Made by a program: the position numbers and the translations under genes. Below the pieces are notes generated by a model that worked only from the letters and a program-made list of their open reading frames with translations, had not been told where the DNA came from and made no database searches. A stretch of DNA of 32,259 nt from Ardenticatenaceae bacterium (GTDB taxonomy: Bacteria > Chloroflexota > Anaerolineae > Promineifilales > Promineifilaceae), in assembly GCA_030065875.1 (NCBI GenBank), contig JASJCR010000097.1, positions 1-32,259 on the forward strand. Reading direction: 5' to 3'. Shown here in pieces: positions 31,145-32,259 of this stretch (within the stretch, counting starts at the first letter, position 1; every line of letters begins with the position of its first letter).

Positions 31145-32259
31145 TTATAGCTCTTGAGATCGGATGGTTTGGAGCTGTTTCTGTAAATATCGCTTTTCCA
31201 CTTCATTTTTACACAGCTCTAGGGCATTGGTGTAGGCGATTTGAGCCTCTTCATGCCAGCCGGCCCGGCGGCACAAATCGGCCCGTGCTGCGTGATAGAG
31301 ATAGTAATCCTGAAGGTCGTTTTCCAAATGATCGAGGAGCCCCAGCCCGGCAAGCGGTCCGTCAGCCATGGCGGTGGCGACCGCCTGGTTAAGCGCCACA
31401 ATCGGGGTGGGTTGGAAACGATAAAGGGAACGATAGAGGGCTTGAATCTGGCGCCAATCGGTTTCTTCCGCACTGCCGGCCGCGGCATGAAGGGCAGCGA
31501 TGGCCGCCTGAATTTGATAGGGTCCTGGGTCATGGAGGGTCATCGCACGATCGAGCAGCTGGGTACCGGCCGCAATTTTTTCTCGATCCCACAAGGTCCG
31601 CTCTTGGTCGGCCAGCAAAATTAATTCTCCCTGGAAATCGATCCGGGCTGCGCGTCTGGAATCTTGTAAGAGCATCAGGGCCAACAAACCCTGCGCCTCC
31701 GCGTCCGGTTCCAGGGCTGGATCGGCCGTCAAAAGGTGGTTTAGCACCGATGCCAGACGGATCGCTTCCTGGCAAAGATCGGCGCGCACGAGATCTTCTC
31801 CCTGTGAGGCGGTATACCCTTCGTTAAAAATCAGGTAGAGGACGGCCAGAACGGCCGTCAGCCGCTCTTTGAGCAGCGCGCTGGGTGGCACCCGGTAGGG
31901 AATACCCGCCTGCTTGATTTTTCGTTTGGCCCGCACCAGCCGTTGGGCCATGGTGGTCTTGGGGACCAGAAACGCCTTGGCAATTTCCGGGACGGTTAAG
32001 CCACCTAGCGTGTTTAGCGTTAGCGCCACCTGGGCCTCCAATCGCAGAGCTGGATGGCAGCAGGTAAAGATTAGCTTTAACCTGTCATCGGGTATCTCGT
32101 CTTGCTCGGACTGGCGATTCACTTGCTGCTCCAGGGTGGCCATTAACTGCAGATCGGCCGTCTTTTTTTCCAGGTTAGTGATGCGCCGCAGACGGTCAAT
32201 CGCTTTGCGACGGGCGGTTGTGGTCAACCAGGCCCCCGGATTGCGGGGGAGCCCTTTTG
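31145..32259 (-). CDS. ECF42-type RNA polymerase sigma factor (DUF6596), N-terminus beyond window
   Basis: A partial protein; about 371 residues are visible and the frame runs to the window edge. The codons preceding the internal TTG read KGLPRNPGAWLTTTARRKAIDRL, the conserved start of region 2.4 in this family, so about 40 residues are missing. The sigma-4 HTH is LTVPEIAKAFLVPKTTMAQRL. The long C-terminal part (about 180-370) is the DUF6596/TPR-like extension with LYLIFNEGYTAS, typical of ECF42 (SigJ-like) factors that need no anti-sigma factor. Such genes usually lie beside a DGPF/YCII-domain gene, which would be upstream and off this window. The convergent gene ends with a shared hairpin. 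Confidence 0.93.
   Translation of the reverse strand, partial: KGLPRNPGAWLTTTARRKAIDRLRRITNLEKKTADLQLMATLEQQVNRQSEQDEIPDDRLKLIFTCCHPALRLEAQVALTLNTLGGLTVPEIAKAFLVPKTTMAQRLVRAKRKIKQAGIPYRVPPSALLKERLTAVLAVLYLIFNEGYTASQGEDLVRADLCQEAIRLASVLNHLLTADPALEPDAEAQGLLALMLLQDSRRAARIDFQGELILLADQERTLWDREKIAAGTQLLDRAMTLHDPGPYQIQAAIAALHAAAGSAEETDWRQIQALYRSLYRFQPTPIVALNQAVATAMADGPLAGLGLLDHLENDLQDYYLYHAARADLCRRAGWHEEAQIAYTNALELCKNEVEKRYLQKQLQTIRSQEL

Noticed and set aside
30994..31206. 70-aa minus-strand frame next to the sigma factor
   Set aside because: It overlaps the sigma-factor 3' end in another frame, has no ribosome-binding site of note and resembles no family.

Overview
The window looks like a chromosomal segment of a mid-GC, free-living bacterium, most likely a Chloroflexota (Anaerolineae-like) lineage. 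That placement is inferred from gene content: a soluble-adenylyl-cyclase-type protein with AAA and TPR regions, an HTH/NB-ARC/TPR STAND protein, a cyclic-2,3-diphosphoglycerate-synthetase-like GTPase, a DUF2807 lipoprotein, many intergenic palindromic repeats and several apparently leaderless genes. No rRNA, tRNA, CRISPR array, phage gene or transposase gene was seen.

Layout. 1-2.6 kb: a WYL regulator with its own operator, overlapping a BtrH-like acyltransferase gene, then a convergent MmcQ/YjbR gene. 3.0-5.5 kb: an FAD monooxygenase and a small integral membrane protein, then a solitary Phd/YefM antitoxin. 5.6-11.7 kb (minus strand): a respiratory operon made of a degenerate receiver protein, a Tat-exported thiosulfate/polysulfide-reductase-type molybdoenzyme, a 16-Cys ferredoxin subunit and a cytochrome b, followed by a lipoprotein with four rhodanese domains. 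A perfect CRP-type site lies in front of this operon. 11.9-14.6 kb: a Phd/PIN toxin-antitoxin pair and a NarL-type two-component system. 14.9-19.8 kb (minus strand): a secreted phytase-like protein, the cDPGS-like GTPase, an M20 peptidase and a DUF2807 lipoprotein. 20.0-26.0 kb (plus strand): a PPOX-family flavoprotein, a 1346-residue sAC-like cyclase and a secreted beta-helix protein. 26.1-30.9 kb: the STAND protein, divergent from two tandem secreted discoidin-like paralogues. 31.1 kb to the end: an ECF42-type sigma factor cut by the window edge.

Working together. The reductase, ferredoxin, cytochrome b and rhodanese genes suggest a periplasmic or outer-face sulfur-oxyanion/sulfane-sulfur module fed by membrane quinol. 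A CRP-family regulator probably controls it. The cyclase encoded 9 kb away could supply cAMP for such a regulator, but that link is inference.

Repeats. Four MITE-like elements (TTAAGTGG-type ends, TA at both ends, CGCAGATT-rich hairpin inside) each sit just upstream of a gene. A second family of four near-perfect hairpins shares the core CAAAAGTCTTCAAGACTTTTG. Two GGCCGCAG palindromes form a third family. The hexamer CGGCCG occurs about 106 times by my hand count, against roughly 10 expected, which resembles the HIP1 phenomenon of cyanobacteria.
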